Assembly (NCBI RefSeq): GCF_001446935.1
Contig: NZ_LKKK01000001.1
Location: 1,169,364-1,233,363 of the forward strand
Length of the DNA: 64,000 bases
DNA from: Pseudomonas sp. TTU2014-080ASC
GTDB taxonomy: Bacteria; Pseudomonadota; Gammaproteobacteria; Pseudomonadales; Pseudomonadaceae
Direction of reading: 5' to 3'
In this document: in pieces, positions 10,707 through 20,559 of the stretch
Layout of the letters: each line of letters starts with the position of its first letter
Numbering within the stretch: position 1 is the stretch's first letter
Program-made: the position numbers and the translations under genes
Notes under the pieces: model-generated
Seen by the model: only the letters and a program-made list of their open reading frames with translations
The model's database searches: none
What the model was told of the DNA's origin: nothing

Positions 10707-11165
10707 CTACCTGGACCAAGGAAGAATCGGAATAGCCGTCACCGCATTCTGTGGACTACCATCGATAACCCGATCGCTATACACCAGATAGACCAGCGTG
10801 TTGCGCTTGCGATCAAAGAAGCGAACCACCTGCATGGTTTTGAAAACCAACGAAGTACGCTCACGGAAAACCTCTTCTCCGTCTTTTAAATCACCAGAAA
10901 AACTGATCGCACCAACCTGACGACAGGCAATAGAAGCCTCAGCCCGATCCTCGGCCAACCCAAGCCCACCCTTCACACCACCCGTCTTAGCCCTAGACAG
11001 GTAGCAGGTCACACCGGAGACCTTGGGATCATCAAAGGCCTCGACAACAATTTTGTCGTTCGGCCCCACAAACTTAAAGACCGTTGAAACCTCACCGATC
11101 TCTTCTGCAGACGCCACCATAGGCAGCGCCATCAATGCAGCCAACAAACCCCTAACAATCCTCAT
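10707..11165 (-). CDS. creA: CreA family periplasmic protein
   Basis: A 152-residue secreted protein of unknown function. It starts with a signal peptide ([20 protein letters not shown]) and continues with the CreA signature [39 protein letters not shown] and a C-terminal IPILPWSR; Cys residues around TCYLS and IACRQ could form a disulfide. I prefer the ATG at 11165 over the GTG at 11174 because GAGG sits 8 nt upstream of the ATG but touches the GTG. It lies 10 bp after proB and is probably co-transcribed. No CreBCD genes are nearby. Confidence 0.93.
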   Translation of the reverse strand: MRIVRGLLAALMALPMVASAEEIGEVSTVFKFVGPNDKIVVEAFDDPKVSGVTCYLSRAKTGGVKGGLGLAEDRAEASIACRQVGAISFSGDLKDGEEVFRERTSLVFKTMQVVRFFDRKRNTLVYLVYSDRVIDGSPQNAVTAIPILPWSR

Positions 11166-11175
11166 CCACCCCACC

Positions 11176-12294
11176 TCAGACCAGAATCATATTGTCCCGA
11201 TGAACCAACTCCGGCTCATCCACATAACCCAACAAGCCAGCAATCGCATCCGAAGACTTACCGATAATTTTCTGTGCTTCCTGCGCACTATAATTAGCCA
11301 GACCACGAGCAATTTCACGACCATCCGTAGCCACACAGACCACCATCTCACCACGGCGGAAAGCGCCCTGCACCGAACGAACACCAATCGGAAGCAGGCT
11401 CTTAGTCCCAGTCGCCAGCGCCTTAACAGCCCCCTCATCAAGCACCAGTGTTCCGCGCGTCTGCAAATGCCCCGCCAGCCACTGCTTGCGCGCAGCCAGC
11501 ATGCCGCGCTCAGGCGCAAGCAGCGTACCCAGACGCTCACCCGACTTCAGACGCGCCAGCACCTGCTCAATAGCCCCACCAACAATCACTGTGTGCGCAC
11601 CGGAACGAGCAGCGAGACGAGCAGCACGCAGCTTGGTCTGCATCCCGCCACGCCCAAGCGCACCACCCACACCACCAGCAACAGCATCCAGCGCAGGATC
11701 GTCAGCACGAGCCTCAAAAATCAGTTCAGCATCAGGGTTATGGCGAGGATCAGCGTTATACATGCCGTCGCGGTCGGTCAGAATGACCAGCAGATCAGCC
11801 TCAACCAGATTAGCCACCAGCGCCGCCAGGGTGTCGTTGTCACCGAAACGGATTTCATCGGTCACAACCGTGTCGTTCTCATTGATAACCGGCACCACGT
11901 CCAGATCAACCAGAGTACGCAGCGTACTACGGGCATTCAGGTACCGCTTACGGTCAGAAAGGTCATCATGCGTCAGCAAAATTTGCGCCGTGCGCAGGCC
12001 GTATTCAGCAAAGCTGGACTCCCACGCCTGAACCAGTGCCATCTGCCCGATAGCAGCAGCCGCCTGCAGCTCATGCATGGCACTCGGCCTGGCACTCCAA
12101 CCCAAACGGCTCATACCAGCCGCCACAGCCCCGGAAGACACCAGAACCAACTCAACACCCTGCTCACGCAAGGCAACCATTTGCTTGACCCACACCGCCA
12201 TTGCAGCACGATCAAGACCGCGCCCATCTGCCGTCAGCAGCGCACTACCGATCTTTACCACCCAGCGCTGAGCACCGGTAACCTTGTCACGCAT
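11176..12294 (-). CDS. proB: Glutamate 5-kinase
   Basis: ProB phosphorylates glutamate, the first and feedback-inhibited step of proline synthesis. The start [11 protein letters not shown] at 12294 gives 372 residues; the TTG at 12303 is less likely. The amino-acid kinase domain shows [38 protein letters not shown] and [10 protein letters not shown]; the C-terminal PUA domain begins at about residue 275. It follows obgE after that gene's terminator, the usual obgE-proB order. Confidence 0.97.
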   Translation of the reverse strand: MRDKVTGAQRWVVKIGSALLTADGRGLDRAAMAVWVKQMVALREQGVELVLVSSGAVAAGMSRLGWSARPSAMHELQAAAAIGQMALVQAWESSFAEYGLRTAQILLTHDDLSDRKRYLNARSTLRTLVDLDVVPVINENDTVVTDEIRFGDNDTLAALVANLVEADLLVILTDRDGMYNADPRHNPDAELIFEARADDPALDAVAGGVGGALGRGGMQTKLRAARLAARSGAHTVIVGGAIEQVLARLKSGERLGTLLAPERGMLAARKQWLAGHLQTRGTLVLDEGAVKALATGTKSLLPIGVRSVQGAFRRGEMVVCVATDGREIARGLANYSAQEAQKIIGKSSDAIAGLLGYVDEPELVHRDNMILV

Positions 12295-12325
12295 GATCTT
12301 CAAACCCTAGCAGCGACCTGTGATT

Positions 12326-12352
12326 GCAAAAACGCCGCAATTAAGCGGCGTT
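12326..12352 (-). terminator. Terminator downstream of obgE
   Basis: The hairpin AACGCCGC/GCGGCGTT (12331-12338 with 12345-12352) is followed on the minus strand by a T-run. It lies 10 bp past the obgE stop, so proB is partly insulated from obgE. Confidence 0.75.
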
Positions 12353-12362
12353 GAAAGAATGC

Positions 12363-13613
<1,251 letters not shown>

Positions 13614-13701
13614 CTATAACGAAAAACACAGGCTCTTGCGAAACCGCCCTGCTCTCACAGCACCCAAGACAGTTTGGCAAGAACCCCAAGCATACAGAAA
13701 C

Positions 13702-13731
13702 AAAAAAGCCCCGTCGCAGGACGGGGCTTTT
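13702..13731 (-). terminator. Intrinsic terminator downstream of rpmA
   Basis: The 12-bp stem AAAAGCCCCGTC-GCAG-GACGGGGCTTTT lies 16 bp past the rpmA stop, with A-rich and T-rich flanks. Confidence 0.88.
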
Positions 13732-13746
13732 CAAGCGGTCATGCGA

Positions 13747-14004
13747 TTAAGCAGTAACAACGCTCACGTAACGGCGGTTGAACTCGCCCTTTACTTCAAA
13801 CTTCAGCACGCCTTCGACTTTAGCGAAGAGAGTGTGATCTTTACCCATACCAACGCCGTAACCAGCGTGGAACTGAGTACCGCGCTGACGCACGATGATG
13901 TTGCCTGCTTTGATAGCCTGGCCGCCATACATCTTCACGCCAAGGCGTTTAGATTCTGAGTCGCGGCCGTTGCGGGTACTACCGCCAGCTTTTTTGTGTG
14001 CCAT
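13747..14004 (-). CDS. rpmA: 50S ribosomal protein L27
   Basis: L27 reaches into the peptidyl-transferase centre with its N-terminus ([16 protein letters not shown]). The 85 residues are full length with the conserved SKRLGVK, IVRQRGT and [15 protein letters not shown] lies 11 nt before the ATG. There is no cleavable N-extension of the Firmicutes type. It is co-transcribed with rplU (41-bp gap). Confidence 0.98.
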   Translation of the reverse strand: MAHKKAGGSTRNGRDSESKRLGVKMYGGQAIKAGNIIVRQRGTQFHAGYGVGMGKDHTLFAKVEGVLKFEVKGEFNRRYVSVVTA

Positions 14005-14045
14005 GAGTTCAATACTCCTATAAAGGGATCAGAGGCCGAATTAGA

Positions 14046-14357
14046 TTAGGCCGAGATACCGGTGATTTTGATCTCGGTGTACCACTGACGGTGGCCCTGA
14101 CGCTTCATGTGGTGCTTACGACGACGGAACTTGATGATAGTTACTTTGTCGTGGCGGCCTTGAGCTACAACTTCAGCTACAACCTTGGCACCTTCAACAA
14201 CAGGAGCGCCGATTTTAACGTCGTCGCCGTTGCCGACCAGCAGAACACGGTCAAAAGTCACAGCTTCGCCAGTGGCCAGCTCGAGCTTTTCAACCTTGAG
14301 GAATTCGCCTTCGGTGACTTTGTATTGCTTGCCACCAGTTACAATTACTGCGTACAT
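14046..14357 (-). CDS. rplU: 50S ribosomal protein L21
   Basis: L21 binds 23S rRNA. The 103 residues are full length: [14 protein letters not shown] at the N-terminus and [22 protein letters not shown] at the C-terminus. GGAGA lies 7 nt upstream. It is the first gene of the rplU-rpmA operon, driven by the promoter at 14495-14523. Confidence 0.98.
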   Translation of the reverse strand: MYAVIVTGGKQYKVTEGEFLKVEKLELATGEAVTFDRVLLVGNGDDVKIGAPVVEGAKVVAEVVAQGRHDKVTIIKFRRRKHHMKRQGHRQWYTEIKITGISA

Positions 14358-14494
14358 GGTAAATCTCCGTTAATCCTGCTCACCCAGCGCTTTATAGGAA
14401 TATGTTTCGGCTGGCATGGCTGCTCGGGGCCGGATTGACACCCTTGCAATTGCGTAAGGCAGGGAAATACCCAGGGGGAAGTTCAGGGTGCGCG

Positions 14495-14523
14495 ATTGTA
14501 CGCAAGCATTGCCCACAGCGCAA
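14495..14523 (-). promoter_or_regulatory. Sigma-70 promoter of rplU-rpmA
   Basis: On the minus strand a -35 TTGCGC (14523-14518) is followed by a 17-bp spacer and TACAAT (14500-14495, 5/6). The leader to rplU is about 130 nt. It is back to back with the ispB promoter. Confidence 0.65.
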
Positions 14524-14541
14524 GGCCCACCCCCGCTCGCC

Positions 14542-14570
14542 TTGACAGCACCCAGCACGGCACCTAGCAT
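14542..14570 (+). promoter_or_regulatory. Sigma-70 promoter of ispB
   Basis: A perfect TTGACA (14542-14547), a 17-bp spacer and TAGCAT (14565-14570, 4/6) place the start of transcription about 25 nt before the ispB ATG. Confidence 0.7.
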
Positions 14571-14602
14571 GCCGCGCATTCCAAGTGTTTCAGGTACCAG
14601 CG

Positions 14603-15568
14603 ATGCAACAGGCTTTCTACCATGTAGTGGCGGATGATTTCAGCGCCGTCGACGGCATCATTCGCAACCAATTGGTGTCGCGAGTACCCCTCGTCGAAAA
14701 GATTGGCGACTATATCATCTCCGCCGGTGGCAAGCGCTTGCGCCCGCTGCTGGTTTTACTGGCAGGCCGCGCACTGAATTACAAGCAGGATGATCTGCAA
14801 CTGCTGGCCGCGACCATCGAGTTTCTGCACACCTCCACCCTACTGCACGACGACGTTGTGGACAAATCCGACATGCGGCGCGGCCGCTCCACGGCCAACG
14901 CGCAGTGGGGCAACGCACCGAGCGTGCTGGTCGGCGACTTCCTCTACGCGCGCTCCTTCGAGATGATGGTCACTCTCGGCTCAATGCCGGTGATGCAGAT
15001 CATCTCCCAGGCCACCCGTGTGATTGCAGAAGGTGAAGTACTGCAACTGTCTCGGGTTCGCGACGCCAGCACCACTGAAGAAATTTACATGGAAGTCATT
15101 CGCGGCAAGACTGCCATGCTCTTCGAAGCCTCCACTCACAGTGCTGCAGCCCTGGCAGATGCGCCCCATGAGCAACGCGAAGCGCTGCGTACGTTTGGCG
15201 ACCATCTTGGCATTGCCTTCCAGCTGGTGGACGACCTGCTCGACTACCGTGGTGACGCCGCCACCTTGGGCAAGAACGTCGGCGACGATCTGGCTGAAGG
15301 TAAACCAACGCTACCTCTTATTTATGCCATGCGCGAAGGCACCGCCGAGCAGGCTGCACTGGTCCGTCAGGCGATCCAAAAAGGTGGCATTGAAGACCTG
15401 GAGCGCATCCGCGAAGCAGTTGAGGTTTCCGGCGCACTGGACTACACCGCCCAGCTCGCCCGAGATTACGCCGAACGGGCAATTGACTGTCTGGATGTAC
15501 TGCCGGACAGCCCCTACAAAGACGCTTTGATCGAGCTGAGCCGCTTTTCCGTAGCCCGGACTCACTGA
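14603..15568 (+). CDS. ispB: All-trans polyprenyl diphosphate synthase (ubiquinone side chain)
   Basis: The enzyme builds the long polyprenyl chain of ubiquinone (nonaprenyl in pseudomonads, octaprenyl in E. coli) from IPP and an allylic primer. The two aspartate motifs are LLHDDVVDKSDMRRG and QLVDDLLDYRGD, with GGKRLRP near the N-terminus. I use the ATG at 14603 (MQQAFYHVVADDF, 321 residues) rather than the GTG at 14585, by family length and alignment of the N-terminus. The rplU-rpmA/ispB divergent layout is standard in gammaproteobacteria. Confidence 0.96.
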   Translation: MQQAFYHVVADDFSAVDGIIRNQLVSRVPLVEKIGDYIISAGGKRLRPLLVLLAGRALNYKQDDLQLLAATIEFLHTSTLLHDDVVDKSDMRRGRSTANAQWGNAPSVLVGDFLYARSFEMMVTLGSMPVMQIISQATRVIAEGEVLQLSRVRDASTTEEIYMEVIRGKTAMLFEASTHSAAALADAPHEQREALRTFGDHLGIAFQLVDDLLDYRGDAATLGKNVGDDLAEGKPTLPLIYAMREGTAEQAALVRQAIQKGGIEDLERIREAVEVSGALDYTAQLARDYAERAIDCLDVLPDSPYKDALIELSRFSVARTH

Positions 15569-15584
15569 TCAGCCCTTTACTGCC

Positions 15585-15614
15585 AAAGCCCGCCCTCATC
15601 GGCGGGCTTTTTAT
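15585..15614 (+). terminator. Intrinsic terminator of ispB
   Basis: The 10-bp stem AAAGCCCGCC/GGCGGGCTTT is followed by TTATTTT. Confidence 0.88.
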
Positions 15615-15670
15615 TTTCTGCTCCCCTTCTCCACCGCAGCAGATAAGCAGACCGCTGGCCAATTAAGCCT

Positions 15671-15679
15671 TGCTATAAT
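15671..15679 (+). promoter_or_regulatory. Extended -10 promoter of the 75-residue gene
   Basis: TGC-TATAAT is a perfect extended -10 element. No good -35 is present 17 bp upstream, which fits an extended -10 or an activator-dependent promoter. Confidence 0.6.
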
Positions 15680-15684
15680 CTAAA

Positions 15685-15699
15685 TAGGAATTATTATCA
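15685..15699 (+). promoter_or_regulatory. Candidate Fur box
   Basis: Against the 7-1-7 Fur model TGATAAT-N-ATTATCA, this site matches the right half 7/7 and the left half 4/7. It covers the expected transcription start just past the TATAAT, a position where Fur would block RNA polymerase. No binding data are available here. Confidence 0.45.
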
Positions 15700-15726
15700 T
15701 CTTGTCTTTTAAAAGGGAGATGAGTC

Positions 15727-15954
15727 ATGACCTATCTTATTGACGCCTGGCTGGACCGCCCGCACCCCTACCTGCGCATTCTTAATCGCAACACTGGAGA
15801 GGTTTGTGCACTTCTCGAGGAAGAAGCTCTGGACGAGCTACGTGATCAGGGGGATCTGGATTTGCATGAGCTCAACTCAAGCGAGCCGCTCGTGCTTAAA
15901 GAATTGGTGCGCAATCTTTTTCTGTTCTGCTACGCACGGGCGTTGCGCCCTTGA
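15727..15954 (+). CDS. Conserved Pseudomonas protein of unknown function, 75 residues
   Basis: A small soluble protein (MTYLIDAWLDRPHPYLRILN) with an acidic middle (LLEEEALDELRDQGDLDLHEL) and a hydrophobic C-terminal helix (LVRNLFLFCYARAL). AAGGGAGA precedes the ATG. No domain is recognised. By position after ispB it corresponds to P. aeruginosa PA4570, which I recall as an iron-starvation-induced gene; the Fur-like site over its promoter agrees with that, but neither point is proven here. A hairpin ends the gene. Confidence 0.85.
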   Translation: MTYLIDAWLDRPHPYLRILNRNTGEVCALLEEEALDELRDQGDLDLHELNSSEPLVLKELVRNLFLFCYARALRP

Positions 15955-15976
15955 ACCCACTCAATAGAAACCGACA

Positions 15977-16008
15977 AACCGAGCCGTCCTCACAGGTACG
16001 GCTCGGTT
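15977..16008. terminator. Convergent hairpin between the 75-residue gene and fklB
   Basis: The 11-bp perfect stem AACCGAGCCGT/ACGGCTCGGTT has a 10-nt loop and lies between two convergent genes. T-tracts are short on both sides, so strength is uncertain. Confidence 0.6.
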
Positions 16009-16015
16009 CAATGTC

Positions 16016-16633
16016 TTACAGAACGTCCAGCAGCTCGACGTCAAAGACCAGTACGCTGTGCGGCGGGATGCTGCCTACACCTTGCGCACCGTATGCCAGC
16101 TCGCTCGGCACATACAGACGCCATTTGCTGCCAGCATTCATCAGTTGCAGGGCTTCAGTCCAACCTGCAATAACGCCGGCAACCGGGAACTCAGCAGGCT
16201 GGCCACGGTTGTAGGAGCTGTCGAACACGGTGCCGTCGATCAGGGTACCGTGGTAGTGAGTACGCACGCTGTCTTCACGGGTCGGCTTGGCGCCATCTCC
16301 AGCGGTCAGCACTTCGTACTGCAGGCCGGAAGCCAGAACAGTGATGCCATCGCGCTTGGCGTTTTCTTCCAGGAACGCTACACCAGCAGCAGCTGCGGCT
16401 TTGGCTTTTTCCTGAGCTTCGGCTTGCATCAGGTCACGAATGACTTTGAAGCTGGCGTTCAGCTCTTCTTCGCTGACGCGGCTCTCTTGACCAGTGAAAG
16501 CATCAGTCAGACCAGCCAAGATGGCATCCAGGTTTACACCTGGTGGCGGGTTGTCACGCAGTTGGCCGCCCAGTTGGCGGCCAATGCCGTAGCTGACGCG
16601 GCTTTCGTCAGTGGAGAGATTCAATTCGGACAT
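16016..16633 (-). CDS. fklB: FKBP-type peptidyl-prolyl cis-trans isomerase FklB
   Basis: A 205-residue FKBP with an N-terminal helical dimerisation domain (LSTDESRVSYGIGRQLGGQL, about residues 1-95) and a C-terminal FKBP domain (GLQYEVLTAGDGAKP, VRTHYHGTLIDGTVFDSS, GVIAGWTEALQLM, IPPHSVLVFDVELLDV). Two ATGs are adjacent (16636 and 16633); GGAG spacing favours the second, giving MSELNLS. There is no signal peptide, so it is cytoplasmic and FklB-like rather than FkpA-like. Confidence 0.94.
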   Translation of the reverse strand: MSELNLSTDESRVSYGIGRQLGGQLRDNPPPGVNLDAILAGLTDAFTGQESRVSEEELNASFKVIRDLMQAEAQEKAKAAAAAGVAFLEENAKRDGITVLASGLQYEVLTAGDGAKPTREDSVRTHYHGTLIDGTVFDSSYNRGQPAEFPVAGVIAGWTEALQLMNAGSKWRLYVPSELAYGAQGVGSIPPHSVLVFDVELLDVL

Positions 16634-16721
16634 CATGCAGCTCCGCGGGGGGTTAAAAAGGTCGGCAAGACTAGCACAAACCGACCTACCACTCCCAACC
16701 GCTGACGGCACGCAGCACTAC

Positions 16722-17210
16722 TCAATGCTTGGTCAGCTTGTCCAGATAGCCCATGGCGAAGGCAGAGGCCACAAAGGTCATGTGAATAATCACGTACCAC
16801 ATAAGCTTGGTGTCATCGATGTTTTGCGCGTCCATAAACACCTTCAACAGGTGAATCGACGAAATGGCCACAATCGAGGCTGCGACCTTCATCTTCAACG
16901 AGCCGGAGTCCATTTTGCCCAGCCAATTGAGCTTCTCTTTGCTCTCATCGATATCCAGCTGCGAGACGAAGTTCTCATAGCCAGAGATCATCACCATCAC
17001 CAGCAAGCCGCCGACCAGTGCCATATCGATCAGAGAAAGGATGACCAGAATCAGGTCTGCTTCAAGCATCCCAAATACATTGGGCAGAACGTGGTAGAGC
17101 TCCTGAAAAAACTTCAGCGCTAATGCCAGCAAACCCAGCGATAAACCAAAATAAATCGGTGCCAGCAGCCAGCGCGAGGCGTACATCGCATTTTCAATAA
17201 AACGTTCCAT
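16722..17210 (-). CDS. yqhA: YqhA family (UPF0114) inner-membrane protein
   Basis: A 162-residue integral membrane protein with four hydrophobic segments (about residues 12-34, 54-76, 108-126 and 136-155) and the family text [20 protein letters not shown] and [23 protein letters not shown]. Function is unknown. An inverted pair of DnaA-like boxes sits 96-118 bp before its ATG (see 17305-17329). The fklB start lies 89 bp downstream of its stop. Confidence 0.93.
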   Translation of the reverse strand: MERFIENAMYASRWLLAPIYFGLSLGLLALALKFFQELYHVLPNVFGMLEADLILVILSLIDMALVGGLLVMVMISGYENFVSQLDIDESKEKLNWLGKMDSGSLKMKVAASIVAISSIHLLKVFMDAQNIDDTKLMWYVIIHMTFVASAFAMGYLDKLTKH

Positions 17211-17304
17211 AAAAACTCACTGAGGATGTGAAAGCGGCGGCGAGTATACCCAGCGCTTGTCTGCAGGCAAATTAATACCAGTGGACAAATTGACGCGGCT
17301 TTCA

Positions 17305-17329
17305 GTTATCCCCGCGAACTGTGGATAAC
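17305..17329. promoter_or_regulatory. Inverted pair of DnaA-type boxes, copy 1
   Basis: TTATCCCCG (17306-17314, 7/9 to TTATCCACA) and, inverted, a perfect TTATCCACA on the minus strand (17328-17320) are separated by 5 bp. The half-sites with flanking bases form GTTATCC...GGATAAC. The same 9-5-9 geometry recurs at 17815-17839. Confidence 0.6.
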
Positions 17330-17406
17330 CTTGTACATAGCGTCAGGATTGATTGTCTCAGCCCTGTAACAACGGGGCTTCAGGCGCACTGATCAAATAC
17401 TCGCCA

Positions 17407-17748
17407 TTAAGGTTCAGGATGCCCCTGACGATGACCTGATCCGTAATGAGCGCGGCCGCTCAAGCGTCGCAACTCAGCTTGAATGTGCAATCGCCAAATC
17501 GGCATATCCGTGCAGGTTTCGTAGCCCATAAGCTGCAGATTGCGGGCAATATCTTCAATCACCTCTTCTACCTCACAGGCCCCGTAGAACGGGCCTTGCG
17601 CCTTAATCGAAGAGGGTTGTGAAGCGGACATTCCGGCAGCGCAGATCAGCATCCAGACACCTGTTCCATCTGTCAGTGGCAATGCTGCACATTCGATGCG
17701 GGTGCCCACACCAAGGCAGTTCCGGCAGAGGGTGAGGTAACGAGACAT
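17407..17748 (-). CDS. Conserved hypothetical protein, 113 residues, N-terminal CxxC
   Basis: I do not recognise a domain. The N-terminus MSRYLTLCRNCLGVGTRIEC has a CxxC that could bind metal, then an amphipathic region (VEEVIEDIARNLQLM) and a basic tail (AELRRLSGRAHYGSGHRQGH). It lies between yqhA and the Lon-like gene where P. aeruginosa has a hypothetical gene (PA4575, from memory). GGAG lies 11 nt before the ATG. It is flanked on both sides by matching inverted DnaA-box pairs. Confidence 0.7.
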   Translation of the reverse strand: MSRYLTLCRNCLGVGTRIECAALPLTDGTGVWMLICAAGMSASQPSSIKAQGPFYGACEVEEVIEDIARNLQLMGYETCTDMPIWRLHIQAELRRLSGRAHYGSGHRQGHPEP

Positions 17749-17810
17749 AGGCTGTCGCTCCGCGAGGGCTTGCTTTCAGCCTACACCCGCAGGAAGCGCC
17801 TGTCGAAGCG

Positions 17811-17843
17811 CAGAGTTATCCACGCAAGCTGTGGATAACTCTG
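17811..17843. promoter_or_regulatory. Inverted pair of DnaA-type boxes, copy 2 (13-bp perfect inverted repeat)
   Basis: Arms 17811-17823 and 17831-17843 are perfectly complementary, with a 7-nt loop. They contain TTATCCACG (8/9) and, on the minus strand, TTATCCACA (9/9), again 5 bp apart. It lies 63-95 bp before the start of the 113-residue gene. Confidence 0.65.
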
Positions 17844-17954
17844 TGAATGCATTTAGGAAAACCAGCTCTAAAGCAGTTGGAACGGTGGTCCAGTCGAATC
17901 GCTCAATGAATGACCACTTGTACGCCCCCCCCTTGGGCGACCGACAGACTCGCT

Positions 17955-20414
17955 TTATTCAGCCGCTGGTTTGCGGCTACGGCTTTTCTTCTCTTTAGCC
18001 GGTGTCTCTTCCGACTTTTTAGGTTCTTCCTTTTCGTCGTCTTCCAGCCCCATCGCAGCAATGTCACGCAGCCGCTCAACCACACGGGCATTGACGCTTC
18101 CAGATGGGAACTGGCCCGCCTCATTAGGAGCACCAGCATCCTGCCCGACTAGCAGGCTTAGCGCTTCATCCACCTGGCGCACGGCATAGACATGGAACTG
18201 CCCGGCACGCACTGCCTGCAGCACCCGCTCATCCAACATCAAATTAGCGACATTGGAGTGCGGCACGATAACGCCCTGCTCGCCAGTCAGCCCGCGTGCT
18301 TCACAAAGTCGGAAGAAGCCTTCGATCTTCTCGTTCACACCACCGACTGCCTGCACCTCACCAAACTGGTTGATCGAACCAGTGATGGCGAAGCATTGCT
18401 TAAGCGGCGTGCGCGAGAGAGCTGAAATCAGCGTACATACTTCCCCCAGAGAGGCGCTGTCACCATCGACGTAGCCGTAAGACTGCTCAAGAGCGATGCT
18501 CGCAGAAATCTCCAGCGGGAACTGCTGGGCATAGCGGCTGCCAAGGTAGCCCGTGAGGATCATCACACCTTTGGAGTGAATCGGCTGGCCGAGGTTAACT
18601 TCCCGTTCAATGTCGACAATGCCGCTGCCACCCGGATAGACAGTCGCAGAGATGCGCGCCGGCACACCAAAAACTGAGTCACCGACTTCCAACACAGTCA
18701 GGCCGTTGCACTTACCCACAGCTGCGCCGTCGGTATCGATCAGGATAATGCCGGCCAGCATGTCGTCGATGATCCGCGCAGAGACGCGACCGGTCCGTGC
18801 TGCCTTGGCTTTAAGAGCGCGCTCGATATGGCCAACATCGGTGACTGTCTCGCCAGCCAGACTGCGGATAAAGTCGGCCTCGCTGACCAACTGGAACAGA
18901 TCACCGATACGTGCCGAAAGACGCCCTTGGTGCTCTGCCAGGCGGGCGCTGTAAGTAGCAACCCGAGCGACGGCAGCGGAGGTCAGCGGTGCCATGCCCT
19001 CTTCAGAGGTTCGGGTTTTCAGCAACTGCGCGAACTGTTCAAGGCTGTCATCGGCCAGCGGAATGTCTTCGTCAAAGTCCACCAGAACGCGGAACATCTC
19101 CTGAAAGTCCGGATCGAGGTCCTGCAGGGTGTAATACAGCTGACGCGAGCCAATAATCACCACTTTCAGGTTCAACGGAATCATTTGCGGCGTCAGGGTC
19201 ACGGTGGCGATACGCCCCAAGTCCCCCAGCGGCGACTCCATCTTCAACTTGCGCGATTGCAGAGCACGCTTGAGAGCATCCCAAACGAATGGCTCCCCCA
19301 GCAGCTTCTCTGCCTCAAGGATCAGGAAACCACCATTGGCGCGATGCAATGCGCCGGGACGCAATTGCCGGTAGCTGGTGTAAAGCGCCCCCTGATCAGT
19401 GTTGTATTCAATACGGCCAAACAGGTTGTCGTAAGTCGGGTGCGGCTCGAAGACGACCGGCGCACCGCCTTGAGCGTGATGGCCAACCACCAGGCTCGGG
19501 CAGTATTGCTCTTCGAGCATCTTGCGGGTTTGTGCATCAGCTTTTTCCAGCTCAGCAAGCTGATCCACAACGGTTTTCAGCAGATTGACCTGTACGGCCT
19601 GTAAGTAGGCGCAGACACCGGCGTTTTCCGCGTACTTTTCCGACAGCGGCGCCAGCAGCGGCTGCAGAGCAACCGTGATGGTTTCTTCGTTGAGCTGGCG
19701 CAGCTGGTTGCTGGACTCTCGCTTCCACTGCGGCAGGCTAGCCAGTTCTTCGTTCAAACGCTCTTCAAGGGCAGCGATATCACTGTGGAAGCGCTCACGA
19801 TCAGCTTCCGGCAGCTGGGCAAACTCGGCTTCATCCAGCGCCTTGCCTTCCAGCATCGGAGTAAAGGCAATATTGCTGCTGTCGCGGTACAGGGCGATGC
19901 TCTTTTCCAGCGACAGCTTCTCTATAACGTCCAGCGCCTGGTCGTAACGCTTATTGAAGGCGCGATCGATAGCATTCTTCTTCTGCTGGAACGACGGGTG
20001 CTCGAATACGGCCGGGAAGGTAGCCAGAAGATTGTTGATCAGGGCATTGATGTCAGCAATGAACTCGGCTGCAGTGCCTGCCGCCAACTCAACCGCCCGA
20101 GGCTCACGGGGCTCGTCAAAATGATTGACGTAGACCCAGTCAGACGGTGTCTCAAGGCGTTTGGCTTCAGCATTGAGATAGCGCTTCACGAACGAGAATC
20201 GCCCAGTGCCGGACTCGCCCATAACAAACACGTTGTAGCCCGGACGCGGCATGGCGACGCCGAACTGTAGCGCTTCAACAGCGCGCTCTTGCCCTAACAC
20301 ACCACGAAATGGTTCCAGATCTTCGGTGCTGGTGAACTTGAATTGCTCAGGAGAAAAAGGACGGGTAAGCGCTTCAGGTGCCACGCGCAAATGCGCTGCG
20401 ATGGAGTCTGGCAT
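17955..20414 (-). CDS. Lon-related ATP-dependent protease (AAA plus S16 domains)
   Basis: An 819-residue homologue of P. aeruginosa PA4576. The N-terminal AAA-like part has GESGTGRFS at residues 66-74, where the usual Walker A lysine is Arg; a helical insertion follows at about 150-300, then LHRANGGFLILEAEKLL (Walker B-like). The C-terminal S16 domain has the catalytic serine in GDSASLGE (about 651) and lysine in GGVNEKIEGF (about 694). The extreme C-terminus is a Lys/Glu/Arg-rich tail (EKKSRSRKPAAE). AAGGA lies 6 nt before the ATG. Substrates are unknown; the fold is distinct from classical LonA. Confidence 0.92.
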   Translation of the reverse strand: MPDSIAAHLRVAPEALTRPFSPEQFKFTSTEDLEPFRGVLGQERAVEALQFGVAMPRPGYNVFVMGESGTGRFSFVKRYLNAEAKRLETPSDWVYVNHFDEPREPRAVELAAGTAAEFIADINALINNLLATFPAVFEHPSFQQKKNAIDRAFNKRYDQALDVIEKLSLEKSIALYRDSSNIAFTPMLEGKALDEAEFAQLPEADRERFHSDIAALEERLNEELASLPQWKRESSNQLRQLNEETITVALQPLLAPLSEKYAENAGVCAYLQAVQVNLLKTVVDQLAELEKADAQTRKMLEEQYCPSLVVGHHAQGGAPVVFEPHPTYDNLFGRIEYNTDQGALYTSYRQLRPGALHRANGGFLILEAEKLLGEPFVWDALKRALQSRKLKMESPLGDLGRIATVTLTPQMIPLNLKVVIIGSRQLYYTLQDLDPDFQEMFRVLVDFDEDIPLADDSLEQFAQLLKTRTSEEGMAPLTSAAVARVATYSARLAEHQGRLSARIGDLFQLVSEADFIRSLAGETVTDVGHIERALKAKAARTGRVSARIIDDMLAGIILIDTDGAAVGKCNGLTVLEVGDSVFGVPARISATVYPGGSGIVDIEREVNLGQPIHSKGVMILTGYLGSRYAQQFPLEISASIALEQSYGYVDGDSASLGEVCTLISALSRTPLKQCFAITGSINQFGEVQAVGGVNEKIEGFFRLCEARGLTGEQGVIVPHSNVANLMLDERVLQAVRAGQFHVYAVRQVDEALSLLVGQDAGAPNEAGQFPSGSVNARVVERLRDIAAMGLEDDEKEEPKKSEETPAKEKKSRSRKPAAE

Positions 20415-20521
20415 TGGAATTCCTTGGACGGGGGCCTGGGTAAATCATGGCTGCATCAGCCGTGCACCACAAGCCATCTGGACAACGTCGTGCCTTACGG
20501 CACATTTGTAACGATGAAAGT

Positions 20522-20547
20522 AAAACGGAGCCTTGCGGCTCCGTTTT
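20522..20547 (-). terminator. Intrinsic terminator of ettA
   Basis: The 11-bp stem AAAACGGAGCC-TTGC-GGCTCCGTTTT lies 13 bp past the ettA stop. Confidence 0.85.
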
Positions 20548-20559
20548 ATGACGACCCGA

